A stretch of DNA of 5,905 nt, taken from assembly GCA_030613285.1 (NCBI GenBank), contig JAUWME010000165.1:1-5905 (forward strand), given 5' to 3'. The notes under the pieces are model-generated. The model saw nothing but the letters and a program-made list of their open reading frames with translations, was not told where the DNA came from and ran no database searches. Of this stretch, positions 5,841 through 5,905 are shown piece by piece; the first letter of the stretch is position 1, and the number at the start of each line of letters is the position of its first letter. The translations under genes were made by a program, and so were the position numbers. This DNA comes from Candidatus Zymogenus sp. GTDB taxonomy: Bacteria; Desulfobacterota; Zymogenia; Zymogenales; Zymogenaceae.

Positions 5841-5905
5841 TCAGATGATCCTCGTTTCCGGAAACAACCCCATCTCGTATGCTTCCTGACAGATTCGGTC
5901 GGGGG
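5841..5905 (-). CDS. possible C-terminal end of a further upstream gene (partial)
   Basis: From the right edge a minus-strand frame is open for 20 codons to TGA at 5841-5843 and reads DRICQEAYEMGLFPETRII at its end, a plausible protein C-terminus. The evidence is thin, because the other two minus-strand frames and one plus-strand frame (ATG at 5829) are also open to the edge. If real, this gene would lie about 70 bases upstream of the kinase gene with no terminator between, and would be the next member of the operon. No family can be named from so short a piece. Confidence 0.3.
   Translation of the reverse strand, partial: PDRICQEAYEMGLFPETRII

Noticed and set aside
5811..5846. Possible promoter for the kinase-like gene (TATAAT on the minus strand at 5818-5823)
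   Set aside because: The hexamer is perfect, but the region is very AT-rich and the matching upstream position reads ATCTGA, a poor -35 box.
5854..5865. Perfect 12-bp palindrome GTTTCCGGAAAC
   Set aside because: A single short palindrome, possibly inside the edge reading frame, with no second copy; not enough to call an operator.

Overview
All convincing genes in this window lie on the minus strand, so the layout reads from the right edge to the left. The window looks bacterial: short gaps, overlapping genes and Shine-Dalgarno-type ribosome sites. Base composition is moderate to AT-rich, apart from a clearly GC-richer stretch over the two small peptide genes. Acyl-CoA ligases beside an HPr-kinase-like protein, Cys/Gly repeat peptides and a small S26 peptidase suggest an anaerobe of deltaproteobacterial or similar type. 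That placement is inference; nothing here is a taxonomic marker.

Right part (about 5905 to 4043): a possible gene end at the window edge is followed by a 333-336 residue HPr kinase/PEPCK-fold protein with a clear P-loop. Two paralogous peptide genes follow. Both encode a short leader with a shared Y-E-P-P-x-I-I-D ... V-Q-A-x-G-Q pattern and a core with one Cys about every ten residues. This is what a ribosomally made, post-translationally modified peptide (RiPP) precursor looks like. The upstream copy overlaps the end of the kinase gene. It carries an in-frame TAG exactly at the leader/core junction, yet its 99-codon core stays open and keeps ten regularly spaced Cys.

Middle (4028 to 3609): a 139-residue S26-type peptidase with Ser and His motifs starts 14 bases after the intact precursor gene and is a natural candidate for leader removal. 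Left part (3587 to 343): two unrelated-looking members of the adenylate-forming (ANL) acyl-CoA synthetase family follow, the first only 21 bases after the peptidase. They may tailor or supply acyl groups to the peptide, or may be ordinary acid-activating enzymes that share the operon. A strong hairpin at about 266-296 closes the block.

Working model: kinase-like protein, two precursors and a peptidase form a RiPP-type cassette, transcribed right to left, possibly with acyl-activating enzymes. No radical SAM enzyme, stand-alone PqqD-like protein or transporter is visible in the window; if the model is right, they should lie just beyond the right edge or elsewhere in the genome.
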